Of a stretch of 64,000 nucleotides of DNA, positions 45,901 to 57,200 are shown piece after piece; position 1 is the first letter of the stretch; every line of letters begins with the position of its first letter. The notes under the pieces are model-generated. The model worked only from the letters and a program-made list of their open reading frames with translations. It had not been told where the DNA came from and did no database searches. The DNA is from Blastomussa wellsi (lineage: Eukaryota > Cnidaria > Anthozoa > Scleractinia > Plerogyridae), in assembly GCA_947652115.1 (NCBI GenBank), contig OX393570.1, positions 17,712,624 to 17,776,623 of the forward strand, in the 5' to 3' direction. Position numbers and translations under genes: made by a program.

Positions 45901-48016
45901 TTCATCAATATTGCATGATAACTCAAACATTAATGACTTGTTGTTTGAATACCTTGTTAATCATCCCGAGCAGGTTTTGATTATCATGGACGGTTTTGAC
46001 GAGTATTCACAGCAGGATTGCATAGCTGGTAACTCAGAAGAACAGTATCCGAATGATGCTAGAGAAGCAATGCCAGTAGCCGCATTGTGTGCAAAACTTG
46101 CCAAAGGAAAGATATTGAAAGACTCTGTTGTTATGATAACATCAAGACCTGATGAATCTGACAAGATTGGAGGAATTCGCTTTGACCGTTATGTGGAAGT
46201 CACGGGGTTTTCTCCACAGCAGGTGAAAGAGTACATTGAAAAGTACTTCAAAGAAAACGAATCCATGAAGAACACTGTACTTGAACATGTCATGAACAAT
46301 GAGAATCTTGTGAGCTTTGCTCACATCCCAGTCCTATGTTTTCTGATGTGTTTCTATTTAGAATATACAGTTAACGAATCCAACTTTTCTGGTGATCTCC
46401 CTGTGTCAGCAACCGATATTTACTCTGACGTTGTCAACATTTTTGAACTGAAACATAATGCTGGGTCGGAGTATAAGACGAAAGAAATTCCTGAAAAACA
46501 CAATCCATGCAATGTCGTCGAAAGAACATTTGATAAATTATCACAGTTAGCAGCTCAACTTCTATTGGAACAAAGGTCAATTTTTGATGAAAATGACATG
46601 GAAGAAAAGTTTGGATCGCAAGAAATCGAAAAACTGAAAGGAAGCGGTCTTCTTCATTGTGGTCCTTCCTTCAGGAAATCTGCTTTTGAAACCACGAAAC
46701 AGTTGAGTTTTACTCACCTGACAATACACGAGTACTTGGCTGCTCGTTGGTTTGTGTTGATCAGTGAAATTCCAGACGAAAATGTGTCTGAAATGGTCTT
46801 GCAGTTTATGGCTGGCATTTTATCAAAGAAAAGAGATGACAAACTAATGGAAAGATTGCTAGAAAGTATTTCAGATTCATTCCGAAGGAAACGCTATCTC
46901 CTAAGAGCAAAGTGTCTCCAGGAATATCGAAACAAGGAATTTGCTAAAAATCATATAAAGAAACATCCTCGTCACTACTCTGGTCGGGATAGTAATATGT
47001 GGTTTCTGACGTCAAACGATGTGGACTGCATTACAACTTCATTTTTGTTAGATGTGATTAGTGAACTGAATGAAGAGGAAGCTACCACGGCTCATTGTGA
47101 ACGGCCTGAACAGTTCTTTAATGTAAATCGATTGACAATCGTAGGTTCAGCTATAACACTATCTGGAATAGAACGAATTTGTGTTTCACTGGAGAAAGAA
47201 CACTGTGGAGTAACCGAACTAATACTACAGCCGCGTGGTAATCAGCTCACGGATGCTATTATTGCACGGTTGACTGAAGCATTACAGCATTCAAGCTGTA
47301 AAGTAACCACTCTAGAACTGAGTGGTAATGAGATCACTGATGCCGGTGTTGCCAAGTTGACTGAAGCATTACAGCATTCAAGCTGTAAAGTAACCACACT
47401 ACATCTGTTGGGTACTCAGATCACCGTTTCCGGTGTTGCCAAGTTGACTGAAGCATTACAGCATTCAAGCTGTAAAGTAACCACACTATATCTGTTGGGT
47501 ACTCAGATCACCGTTTCCGGTGTTGCCAAGTTGACTGAAGCATTACAGCATTCAAGCTGTAAAGTAACCACTCTAGAACTGAGTGGTAATCAGATCACTG
47601 ATGCCGGTGTTTCCAAGTTGACTGAAGCATTACAGCATTCAAGCTGTAAAGTAACCACACTAGATCTGAGTGGTAATCAGATCACTGATGCCGGTGTTGC
47701 CAAGTTGACTGAAGCATTACAGCATTCAAGCTGTAAAGTAACCACTCTAAATCTGAGTAGTAATCAGATCACTGATGCCGGTGTTTCCAAGTTGACTGAA
47801 GCATTACAGCATTCAAGCTGTAAAGTAACCACACTACATCTGAGTCATAATCAGATCACCGATAGCGGTTTTGCCAGTGTATGTAAAGCACTTGAACATT
47901 CAAACTGTAAACTGACCAGACTATATCTGTCAGGCAATGAAATCAGTGAGAGAGGCAAGAATTCTCTAAGAACTCTGGTTCAACAGCAGAAGCCAGATTT
48001 TATGCTCGATATCTAA
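39960..48016 (+). CDS. NLR gene B: DZIP3-type HEPN-NACHT-LRR
   Basis: Two exons. Exon 1 follows ttttatag (39947); ATG at 39960, end 40641 (GAAG|gttagt). Exon 2 is 45423-48016 (tttttcag|AT). The phase-1 join makes Asp and gives 1,091 residues. Residues 15-220 match the DZIP3/hRUL138-like HEPN domain of cnidarian immune proteins (NYARLCRLLVDVG, LRNICSLSPPTTGWDDLP). RNTVYGH (Arg132 to His138) is the R-x5-H motif with Asn after Arg, as in HEPN ribonucleases. A helical linker (DEASIKDKLDELSRKLDD) leads to the FISNA-like segment, Walker A GKAGIGKT (325-332), Walker B VLIIMDGFDE (412-421), a TSRP sensor, the THLTIHEYLAAR motif and nine 29-residue LRRs. The LRR DNA is a run of nearly identical 87-base units. 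HEPN may act as an RNase or an adaptor; that is inference. The 4.8-kb intron contains transposons; no middle exon was seen. Confidence 0.85.
40669..42155. mobile_element. hAT-like non-autonomous element in gene B intron
   Basis: A perfect 16-base terminal inverted repeat, CAGGGTTGTCAATAAG at the left and CTTATTGACAACCCTG at the right, bounds 1,487 bases. The CAGGG start is typical of hAT elements. An 8-base target-site duplication is not clear. The interior has C-rich stretches near both ends and short ORFs without domain features. The element begins 27 bases after the HEPN-exon donor. Confidence 0.75.
43671..43731. repeat. Palindromic hairpin
   Basis: GGGAGGTTGGGAGAATTCAA pairs, with a few mismatches, with TGAGACAGT...CTCTCCCAACCCC on the other arm. 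The loop is only a few bases. Probably a tiny MITE. Confidence 0.6.
44148..44640. repeat. Dispersed 550-bp repeat, copy 2
   Basis: Same sequence and orientation as 30008-30560, with several percent divergence and a few indels. Its open frame (44184-44600) is longer than in copy 1 and differs at the 3' end, which argues against a conserved gene. Confidence 0.75.
47250..47880 (+). repeat. 87-bp coding LRR repeats in gene B
   Basis: Seven consecutive 87-base units encode 29-residue RI-like LRRs ending LTEALQHSSCK. The block TTGACTGAAGCATTACAGCA plus the following 25 bases is nearly invariant, whereas the codons for the beta-strand positions (VTTL-x-L-x-x) change between units (Glu, His, Tyr, Glu, Asp, Asn, His). 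Confidence 0.9.
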
Positions 48017-48233
48017 ATAGTCACATTAAGAAAAATAAATATAATTCACATGGACGTAATGAGATTAGTTTTTTAGGTAAATTTGTGCGATATCAAGTTG
48101 ATAAGCATTTTTCAATTGATGGATTACCGTTAGATAACAAGGCTTGTAAGTAAGAAACGTTAAAATGCCCCGCTCGTTGTAATTTCTTATATGTTCAACA
48201 AGAAAAGACCAAAATTTTTGTTACTTTTTTGCA

Positions 48234-48239
48234 AATAAA
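48234..48239 (+). terminator. Polyadenylation signal of gene B
   Basis: AATAAA in the context TTTTGCAAATAAAGGTTTTG, 218 bases after the stop codon, conserved with genes A and C. Confidence 0.6.
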
Positions 48240-48564
48240 GGTTTTGTAACGGATAAAGACTGGTATTGTTTACTTGGCCAATTTTAGGGGGAGGCGGCTG
48301 GAGAGGAAATTGTAGGAAGACCCATATAAGAAACAGTAAGTTATCTGTTTAGTGGGCACGTCCGAAGGACGCGAAGATTGTAAAATGGCGCCTTGAAAAT
48401 TGGTGCAAAATTCCAACTTACTGAAGTCAAAAGTTAGTGAAAATCACATATATTCACTATAATTTTGGTCGTTTTTCCCCGTCATTAATCTCACAGGATA
48501 GTGTGGACCCGGGTCGGTCCCACGGCAGCAAAGTTTTCACGTTTGGCATACTTAATAGGTTGTT

Positions 48565-48715
48565 AGGGGGTAAGTTTCTAAAGAAACTTGTGGTGCTGCG
48601 TCGGTGGGAAGTATAACAATAACAATAACGCTCGAAACGTCAGCTCTTGAATCTCTTTACGGTGGCCAATTGACATTATCAACCCAGTTGATAAAACCAA
48701 ATTATATTAATAGTT
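48565..48715 (+). mobile_element. Penelope-like terminal repeat fragments
   Basis: TAAGTTTCTAAAGAAACT-GTGGTGCTGCG in reverse orientation is joined to CGCTCGAAACGTCAGCTCTTG...AAACCAAATTATATT in forward orientation. The middle is deleted compared with 24.2 kb. It lies about 600 bases before a reverse-transcriptase fragment. Confidence 0.55.
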
Positions 48716-48771
48716 TGTTATATGAACAATTATGTACAATCAGCCCAGCTACATCGCCCCGCCCCAGGGCC

Positions 48772-49101
48772 CTAGCCCTAAACAAAAGACTCAACAATTG
48801 AAACAATGACTTTGTCTTGAAAACAATAGAAGCGTCCAATGGAAGTCGCTGACTATTTGTAACTACTAATTTGTCTATGTTCTGTTTGTTTCTGGAGACG
48901 GGTTGGCTTCAATGGCTTGGAGAATAGAGGCATGCTGAACCGGTTAAGTTGTGGCCAAACGGGACAACGTATTCCCTTTGATTGTGCCCGGGTAGTGTAG
49001 CAGCTATCCAAAACTACTTTTGTTTGTTATTGTAAGCAGCTTCTATTGTTTTCAAGACAAAGTCATTGTTTCAATTGTTGAGTCTTTTGTTTAGGGCTAG
49101 G
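48772..49101. mobile_element. MITE with 62-bp inverted repeats
   Basis: The left arm (48772-48833, starting CTAGCCCTAAACAAAAGACT) and right arm (49039-49100) are almost perfect inverse copies over about 62 bases. About 205 bases of unique sequence lie between them. It separates the Penelope-like terminal repeat from the reverse-transcriptase fragment, so it probably inserted into that older element. Confidence 0.8.
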
Positions 49102-49309
49102 CTATCAAACCAATCACTTTATATGTTAGGAAAGCTCCTGCATCGCCAGGGAAATTTCTACTTGCAAAGGACGTGAGTTTTGTACCCATAACACTAACCA
49201 CAGATGAATTCACGGCTAAGGAAGATAGTGGAAACTTTTTCCGACGCCTACGCCAAAACATGATGCGCTGTCAGTGACGTCACTAACGAAAATCTCATAA
49301 CCCCGGATA

Positions 49310-49590
49310 ATGAATCAAATTTGTTTTCCCAGCACTAATACCCAACCTGCCCTCCACCCGAGTGTGTCTGAGGAAGATAATTTTGATTCATTAAAACCCA
49401 AACGTAGTATGAAGACATCTCCAGCGGGTGAATTTTCAACCCCAGATCATTATATTGATAAATGCCGGAGAGAATTGAAACAACTTAATTTCAAGAACAG
49501 AACCTCACCATCGAACTGATATCGCATTCAGAGCGGCTGATAAAGGACGAGCATTTATGGTCCAGAGGAAAGATCTTTACCAAGCTTAGG
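49310..49590 (+). pseudogene. Penelope-like reverse transcriptase fragment
   Basis: The first frame (49310-49519) reads HYIDKCRRELKQLNFKNRT. A frame change follows, and the next frame contains FRAADKGRAFMVQRKDLYQ, matching the conserved ADKG...VV...K..Y segment near the N-terminus of Penelope-like reverse transcriptases. It then stops. It is short, frameshifted and non-functional. Its closeness to the 48.6-kb terminal repeat suggests remains of one insertion. Confidence 0.55.
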
Positions 49591-49879
49591 CCCACCGACA
49601 ATTTATTAACTACCACACCCTCGTACCCAGGGTCGCTCGGGAAACGAGCGAGCCTGGAAAGATCCGGTTTGAACTTCCGCTTGAATTGCGCATTCTTACC
49701 TTTTAAAATCTTGACCCAACGAACTACATGGTGCTTTAGTTCCAGCTGTTTTATTGTCTTCGAAACCAATCAAACGGGACTTTCGAGAGGCGCTCGTTTC
49801 GTCAAGGCTGCGCAGGAAGGAAGGATCGAGAATATTACAACCCAAGATACAGCTACAGTCTGGTAATGAAGGTAGGAAA

Positions 49880-50560
49880 ATTGTTTCTGTTTCCACATAC
49901 CCTACCGAGAATTTAGCATACAACTACAGCCTGGTAATCCAGGTAGGCCAATTGTTTCTGCTTGTGCATACCCTACCGAACATTTAGCATACAACTACAG
50001 CCTGCTAATCCAGGTAGGCCAATTGTTTCTGCTTGCACAAAGCCTACCGAGCATTAATTTAGCATGCAACCACAGCGTGGTAATCCAGGTAGGCCAATTG
50101 TTTCTGCTTGCACAAACCCTACCGAGCATTTAGCATGAACCTCAGCCTGGTAATCCATGGGCGTAGCCATTTTTCAAAGGGGGGTGGTCTCACCCATTGT
50201 GCTCACCAGTTTGTCAAGTCTACCTGCACACTGTGTTTCACTTTTTTACTTAAAAAATATCTCAAAAGGGGGATCACGGGCACCCCAGGACCCCCCTGGC
50301 TAAACCCTGGTAATGCAGGTAGGCCAATCGGTTCTGCTTACGCATTCCCTACCGAGCATTTATCATACAACTACAGCCTGGTAATCCAGGTAGGCCAATT
50401 GTTTCTGCTTGCGCATACCCTGCTGAGCATTTAGTATACAACTACAGCCTGGTAATCCAGGTAGGACAATTGCTTCTGTTTGCAGATTCCCTACCAAGCA
50501 TTTAGCATACAACTACAGCCTGGTAATCCGGTAAGGCGTTTCTGCTTGCGCACACCCTAC
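49880..50560. repeat. 71-bp minisatellite
   Basis: About eight copies of a 71-base unit (CAGCCTGGTAATCCAGGTAGG, CCAATTGTTTCTGCTTG, CATACCCTACCGAGCATTTA), interrupted at about 50158-50305 by an unrelated C/G-rich insertion that is itself inside a unit. The short ORFs here follow the repeat and are not genes. Confidence 0.9.
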
Positions 50561-52241
50561 GTAAAATAGAACATCTGGTCCCCGGGGTAGTTGTTTGAAT
50601 ACAATCTCGTAATTTATTGTTTTCTCTGACCTCAATACGCGATTTGCATGATTGCATCATTTGACTACAACAACTACTACTGGAAGTACAAAACTTAAAT
50701 GATAAAAGAAACACGATCGTTGTAATTAGTTGACGGCATCTTGCAAATGCGTCAGTACGTAGCGTTCTCCTCGTCGGCCTTGGCTAATTCCTTTAATTTC
50801 TGTGGAATTGAAAATTTTCTGTCTTGTATTAAGAAGCACTAATTTTTTTGAAAGTACAAGGATTAATTTGGGCCACAACATTTTATAAGAGGCCCATATT
50901 TTCTTTTCAAAAAAGGAATAATATTTAAAATTGCTGAAGGGATCATTTGCCTTACAAGTGTCGAGAAGCGTGACATAGCGTGACAAGTGAAAGACAATCT
51001 CTTTGAACGTTGGACCTCTGATTGAAAAAATACTGAAATAAGGGATCGTGTTTGGGGTGTGTTTTCAAGTGAGAGATAGAGAATCGGAAAAATCTGCAAC
51101 CAGGAGAAGAGCAGTAAAACAACTGAGAATCTTAAAACCTGTGACTTATTTGTCGGATACCCGTTCCCGACACCTGTATGCATTATCCATGAATGGTGAA
51201 AGTTTATTTAAGGGATCTAAGACGCCGGACTACCGACTCACTCTTGGAGAAAAACTCCCTTAAATTTTGAATAGGTGTGTGCCATACCTTATCCCGCGGC
51301 ACATACATATATAGCCCATATATGGGAGTAGCCCCCTGGAGTAAAATTCCATTCTTTGTAAGGGGATTGTTTATGAACAAGTCTCCGTGAGAAACAGAGA
51401 AGGAAGAAGTGGATTGAAATGGCGTTGCCTCCTCTTTCTCTGTGAAAGATTGTGTTATCCGATGGGAATATAAAAAAGATAAAAACAAGGCAATTTTTCT
51501 TGCAATTTGCACGGCAACAAACGATGCATTGCATTGCCAGTTGCAAAAAGGGTCACGTTTAACACCCCTATACCTGCCAACTCTCACGCCTTAGGCGTGA
51601 GTCTCACGCCTGCGGGCTGAAAACTTTCATCTCACGCCAACTCACGCTTGCGATCCAAATTCTCACGCCTGTGTTGAAATGTGAGCTGTGATAGCTCTAA
51701 ATAGCACATTTCCAAACTCCAAACAATGCGAGAAACGAAAATTTTATGTTAAATGGATAAATTACGATTCTTTTCCTCGAGATTTCCGATTTTTCAAAGC
51801 AAAGAATCGACGCTGGGACGAGTCGCTGGGTCGCTGGAACATTTATCTCGTTCCCAGAGGCCACGACGATTTGTCATGGGAAACCTTCGCACTTCTTCGG
51901 AAATCTTCGTCCATATTCGTAAATGTTCGGAACTCATCGTGACATCTTCGGCAATTCAGGCACCTTTTTCCGACAAATCTTCCGTCGGGGAGGACTAAAG
52001 TTGCGTAGTTAGCTATAGTTGATGTAATGGCGGCAGTGAAGGTGTGGCGGAAGTTGAAATCATCTATGACAACTCTCAGCTACTCTGTATTCCCAAAGGA
52101 AAGCAATTACTGGTAGGACATTAGTGTATTTTAACAATGATGGGATAGTTGACAACGCCAGCAGTGCGACCAGACAGGATTTGAATTTCCGGTGTGTATT
52201 TATGTACTGCAGCGGAAACTTAACACTTCGCCTATGATTTC
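50561..52241. other. Intergenic region left of gene C duplication
   Basis: AT-rich sequence. A cluster at 51575-51680 repeats CTCACGCC and its variants. Overlapping short ORFs on both strands show no recognised family. The last 200 bases hold the leader region shared with gene B. Confidence 0.5.
52010..52190 (+). promoter_or_regulatory. Leader region upstream of gene C, shared with gene B
   Basis: Homologous to 35559-35760. It keeps GGTGTGGCGGAAGTTG and CTCTGTATTCCCAAAGGAAAGC but lacks the TATAAAAG. A possible donor (ACTG|gtagga) is at about 52115. It ends about 50 bases left of the duplication boundary. Confidence 0.4.
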
Positions 52242-52245
52242 TATT

Positions 52246-54230
52246 TACAGCGGTGAATTTGCGTGTACAGGCTATGGAATGATGTGGTGTTTGTTGTTGA
52301 ACGTTCTTTTATTCTTTTGAGATAACGAGAAATCGATCGCGTAGCAGCATATTTTGCTTTGCGTCGCGTGATTATTCGCAGAAAGAACAAATTCCTTCAC
52401 ACATCAGTTACCTTCAGCCATGCAGAGCACATGACTGTCAAGATGTGTGCATAATTAAGTGTGATTTATGGAAAGGTCCTCTCGATTAAAAATCATATGT
52501 GCATTAAACTTGCTTGTAATACGTACTGGGAACCAATTAGTGTATGTTTGAGATGCGTTGCTCGAAAAAGGCAGCCGTTATTTTTATGTAATAATATACA
52601 TGAAAAAATTTCTCCATTCTGATTGGTTAAAGTGCCTATGAAATGAAAAAATGAGCTATTGAAAACTGAGCTTATTTGAAAGGCCTTAAAAAATGGAGAA
52701 AAATGGCGTTTTCCTTTTTGTGATATCTCCTCTCGTTCCCGAGTTATTCAAGATTTTTGTGTTATGCAAATTAGGTACTGTGATGTCATAAGGTGTGATA
52801 GTATGGGTGTAAAAACACAAAATATGGCATCTCTCTGCAAATAAGGATGCAATGAAATTGGAACTTTGCAAGCACATTGCACTCTAAGAAATACACCTCT
52901 TGATACATATTTTAATGTTGCTGTGGCTACAATCTTGGTTCCTGCCCGCAGGGCTCATGCAATTTAAGCTTTTTGAAAAACTTACTTCCAAATTGAAATC
53001 GAAACCGTATGATTACCTATACAAAATGCATGTAATAGTATGGCGCACTAGACATATCACACATGACTACTTATGCGTGGTTCAATTCTACCTGTAACAA
53101 CCCCCCCCCCCACCCACCCAATCCCCAGGGCAAGTCCAGCCCTTTCCGCCCGGGGTAGGGCAAATCCAAAGTGCTACGATATGAGCTCTGTAAAGTCAGC
53201 TGTTATTTTTATGAAAATGCATGTATTGCGCACTAGACATGTCACACCTGACCACTTATGCAAGGTTCAATTCTACCTGTAACCATCCCCCCTCCCCCCC
53301 ACGCAATCCCCGGGGCAAGTCAAGCCCTTTTGGCCCGGGGTTGGGGAAATTCCAAAGGACATGATTGTGTTGTACCGCACTAGGAGACTACCTATTTCCA
53401 GGGACCAGGGAGAATCTGTAAAAAATTTTAGCCGACTTGTTAGAGAAGAATAACCTTATAAAATTTAAATATGCTTTTGAAGGTTTTTTGCTTTCCCTTT
53501 ATTGTTCTGTTCGCTGGTTTCAAGTTCCTTTCTTTCCCATTCTTATTAGCAACTGGCGAGACGTACGAATTAGATAATAGTTATAAAAAAATTATGGTTA
53601 TAAAATGTAGTCTAAATGATTTCTTATACTATAAATTTAGTCTCTGTTTTCATGATATATATAGTCTAGAAAAGTGGGTAGACGTGTAACAGTACGTGAT
53701 AAATACCGGGGGGTGGGGGTGGTAACAACTAGAATTGAACCACGCATTACTTGAAATTTTGGGCACCAATTAGTACAATATTTCGCATGTGTAACTCTTC
53801 AAAGGCTGCTGTTTTTATAGGAAAGTATATGTATTGCACACTAGAATGTTACACCATACTACGTTTTTGAAGAATTTTGATTATGAAAGTTTCATATAGG
53901 GAAGATGTTTATTTGAAAAAATTGCTAAGCCAAAACAAACTTACTAACTTGGTCTGCCATGTTTGTTTTCTAAATTCGTCTTCAGGCTCTTGTCTGCATC
54001 CAAAATGACGGCGAAACATTTTGTTGACCCCCTCTATGGGGAATTATATCAAACATATCTTTTTATCTCAATGCAATAATAATTTTAACACTAAAATTTC
54101 ACTATCGCAATAGTATTACTGCTATCGCAATACTATTGCAATAGTGTTGCAACTATCGCGACACTATTGCAATAGTCACCCCTATATGTTTGCATGTCTA
54201 ACTCATAGTTTGGTTATTTCCAGATACTTC
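52246..54230. other. Repeat-rich 5' flank of gene C
   Basis: Duplicate of 7391-9374: the same poly-C-linked direct repeats (around 53027-53095 and 53218-53282) and the TTGCAATAGT dyad cluster (around 54105-54175). No gene is seen. Confidence 0.7.
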
Positions 54231-57200
54231 ATGGATACATTACTTAAACCAGCCCTCAGTTCGCAGACCTTATGTGGAGGCATGCAATTTCTTTTGTTTT
54301 CCATCTCCTTGGGTGCAGTAATTGGTGTTCTTCAACACTACCATGCCAATGATAGACTGACATTTAACTGTTCTCCAAAGCCTGATGATTTCATTAAACA
54401 GCTCTGCTATGACAAGTACATCTCTACCGTGAGCCGATGGTTGATACCTCGGAATATCGCTGCTGTTACTTATGGTGTTTTATGCGTTTGCTGGATTTGC
54501 TTCATGCTTTACGGTGCTGTCACATTACGGCGAATCAAGAGAGAGCAAGATGAAGAAAACAAAAGACAATGCCAGTGGCGAAAGTTTCTATGTTTGTACA
54601 TTGCACATGTGTGCTTTCGACTTTTGTTCCTCTCAGTCATGATAGCAATATTTTGCAGTTACCAGACTCTTAATCTGCCTTCAGTGTTTAAATGCAGCAC
54701 ATTTGCCCCTCGGACAAACACAACAAGAATTCCAGTCAACCAGACAGAAACTTTGATGCAATGCAACGACCTTCATTATAAGGAGAAATCAAATCTCAAC
54801 ATTGCTATTATTGTCATCAAGGCCTGTATTGTGATACTTGCTATATTAGAGCTCTCTCATTTGTTAATAACCAAAGCGAAATTTCAGGAAAAATTACTTG
54901 GAGATGTGTTGGAAGTGGCAAACAGTCTTGACTTGAAAAACTTGTCACCAAGTAATGAAGCTGCAGAAAACAGTTTGCAAGGTAAAACAGATAGTATTGA
55001 GAATTGATTATCAAATGTTAATAATTTCCTGGCCAGTTTAACCCATTGATACCTGGAGATTCTTGGGAAAAAAGCACATTTTTCCTCTTCTTTATCACTT
55101 CTCTCTTACATGTATCTGTTTGTTGCACAGTTGTCCTTCTACTTTGCTTTCAAAAACATCTGAGAAACAACCAACAAGATGGCAAACATTTACTCTGGAG
55201 TAGCCAAGGGTAGGAAAAAGAAATTTTCCTCTGCATTTTTTCGCTCCAATTATTTTTAGCATTTTCAACGTGTTCTGAGTTCAATTAGGTCAACCACTCG
55301 ACTTTGAATTGAGTATCAATTATATTCCTTCTGTGGCTCTTGAGTAAATTTTCAGCCTAAGCTGTCTCTACCTTACCTTACTTCCCATAGATTTGTGTTT
55401 AGTTCACTTAATTTTCATGAAACTAGTACTTTTGCAGCCTGAATTTCGACATCTTGTCATGCACTGAAATTCAGGCTATTATTTTCTTGATTTTTGTTAC
55501 ATTTCAATTACCACTGAGAGGGAGTTTTGCCCATTTTTAAACTTTTTCTTGCACTTCACTCAAATCCCATTTTTGTGCTGCTCCCTGACTAACTGAACAT
55601 CCCTGGGAGATACTTGCATTATACATGATGGGGGTTCTGACGGAGCTTGACATTGCAAACCCAAAACAATACACGAGCGTGAAATTTTGGACCCAAAAAA
55701 ATACCTGGCATCAAAATTTCCTACCCAAGACATACATCAATACGGATTTAATCAATCAAACGGACATTTTTTATGCTTTTTTTTGCACATTGCTGAAAAT
55801 TCGACTGAGTATTTTCCTGATCCACCGATCACAACAAAAATTTCGCTCGCAGATGTGACCCAAAAAATACACGTATATTATTTAAGACCTAAAAAAAATA
55901 TGTGACAGATCTCTTGACCCAATAAACTACCGAGCGTGTAAATTTTTAACCAAAAAATACAGTAGTCGAATTTCCCCGTCATGTTTACTGCGAGTACCCC
56001 CCCCCCCCCCCGCCCCCACCCTGAGCTAAACATATAGAACAGGCTTGCAAACTAGGACAACCCACCCAACCTCTAGCCGATGTTTCTCAGTGATTCTCAT
56101 GGGTTAGGGGAGGGTTAAGTAGTGGAGGGTTTTCCCAGAAATGACTATTGATCCGCAAACTGAATGCTTTTCAGAAAAAAATTGAAATCATGCCAAAAAC
56201 AAACATTTCGCAAATTAATGTTTAGTTTTCCTTTCATTTTTGAATGTACCTCGTTGATCAGTGATGCAACAGAAAAATTATGTACTGGTACCTGACTTTA
56301 CCTTTGCTTATATTTTGTGTGAAATCAACTAAACTGCCCTACAATCGATTTTCTTGTTAAAATTCTTATTTCCAGCCGTGAGTGCCGCCAAAACTGCATT
56401 GAAAGCATCTATTAGGAGCCAAACAGAGTTCCAGCCCAAACTGATGGCCTCCTCAACCATTTCTAACCCCAGGACTGATGATATATTCACCAATCTTTTG
56501 ATACAACACGGTAGAAAGGACCTCTGTAAAAAGGATATGACTTTGAAAAGAGGAGAATTTCTGGACTATTATGGGCAAGTCACTAAAACCCAGGTCAAGA
56601 GCTGTGAAGAGATATTTGTTGGCAGTACCGAAGCTGAACACAACCCCAAATCTATTCTTCTCACTGGGAAAGCAGGGATTGGAAAGACTCTTTTTTCTCA
56701 AAAACTTGTCCGGGATTGGGCTGATGATAAACTATTTCAATCGCGAGAAAATTTGCAGACCCCAGATATTAAGTTTGCGTACCTGTTGACATTCCGACAA
56801 TTGAATTTGCTTGGGAATGAGCGGTTTTCTTTGCGAGAGCTCTTAAACTGTTCATCAGTACTGGATGAGAACTCAAACATTGATAACCCGTTGTTTGAAT
56901 ACCTTGTTAATCACCCTGGGCAGGTTTTGATTATCATGGACGGTTTTGACGAGTATTCACAGCAAGATTACATAGCTGGTAACTCAGAAGAACAGTATCC
57001 GAATGATGCTAGAGAAGCAATGCCGGTAGCCGCATTGTGTGCCAAACTTGCCAAAGGAAAGATATTGAAGAACTCTCTTGTTATGATAACATCAAGACCT
57101 GATGAATCTGATAAGATTGGAGGAATTCGCTTCGACCGTTATGTGGAAATCACAGGGTTTTCTCCACAGCAGGTGAAAGAGTACATTGGAAAGTACTTCA

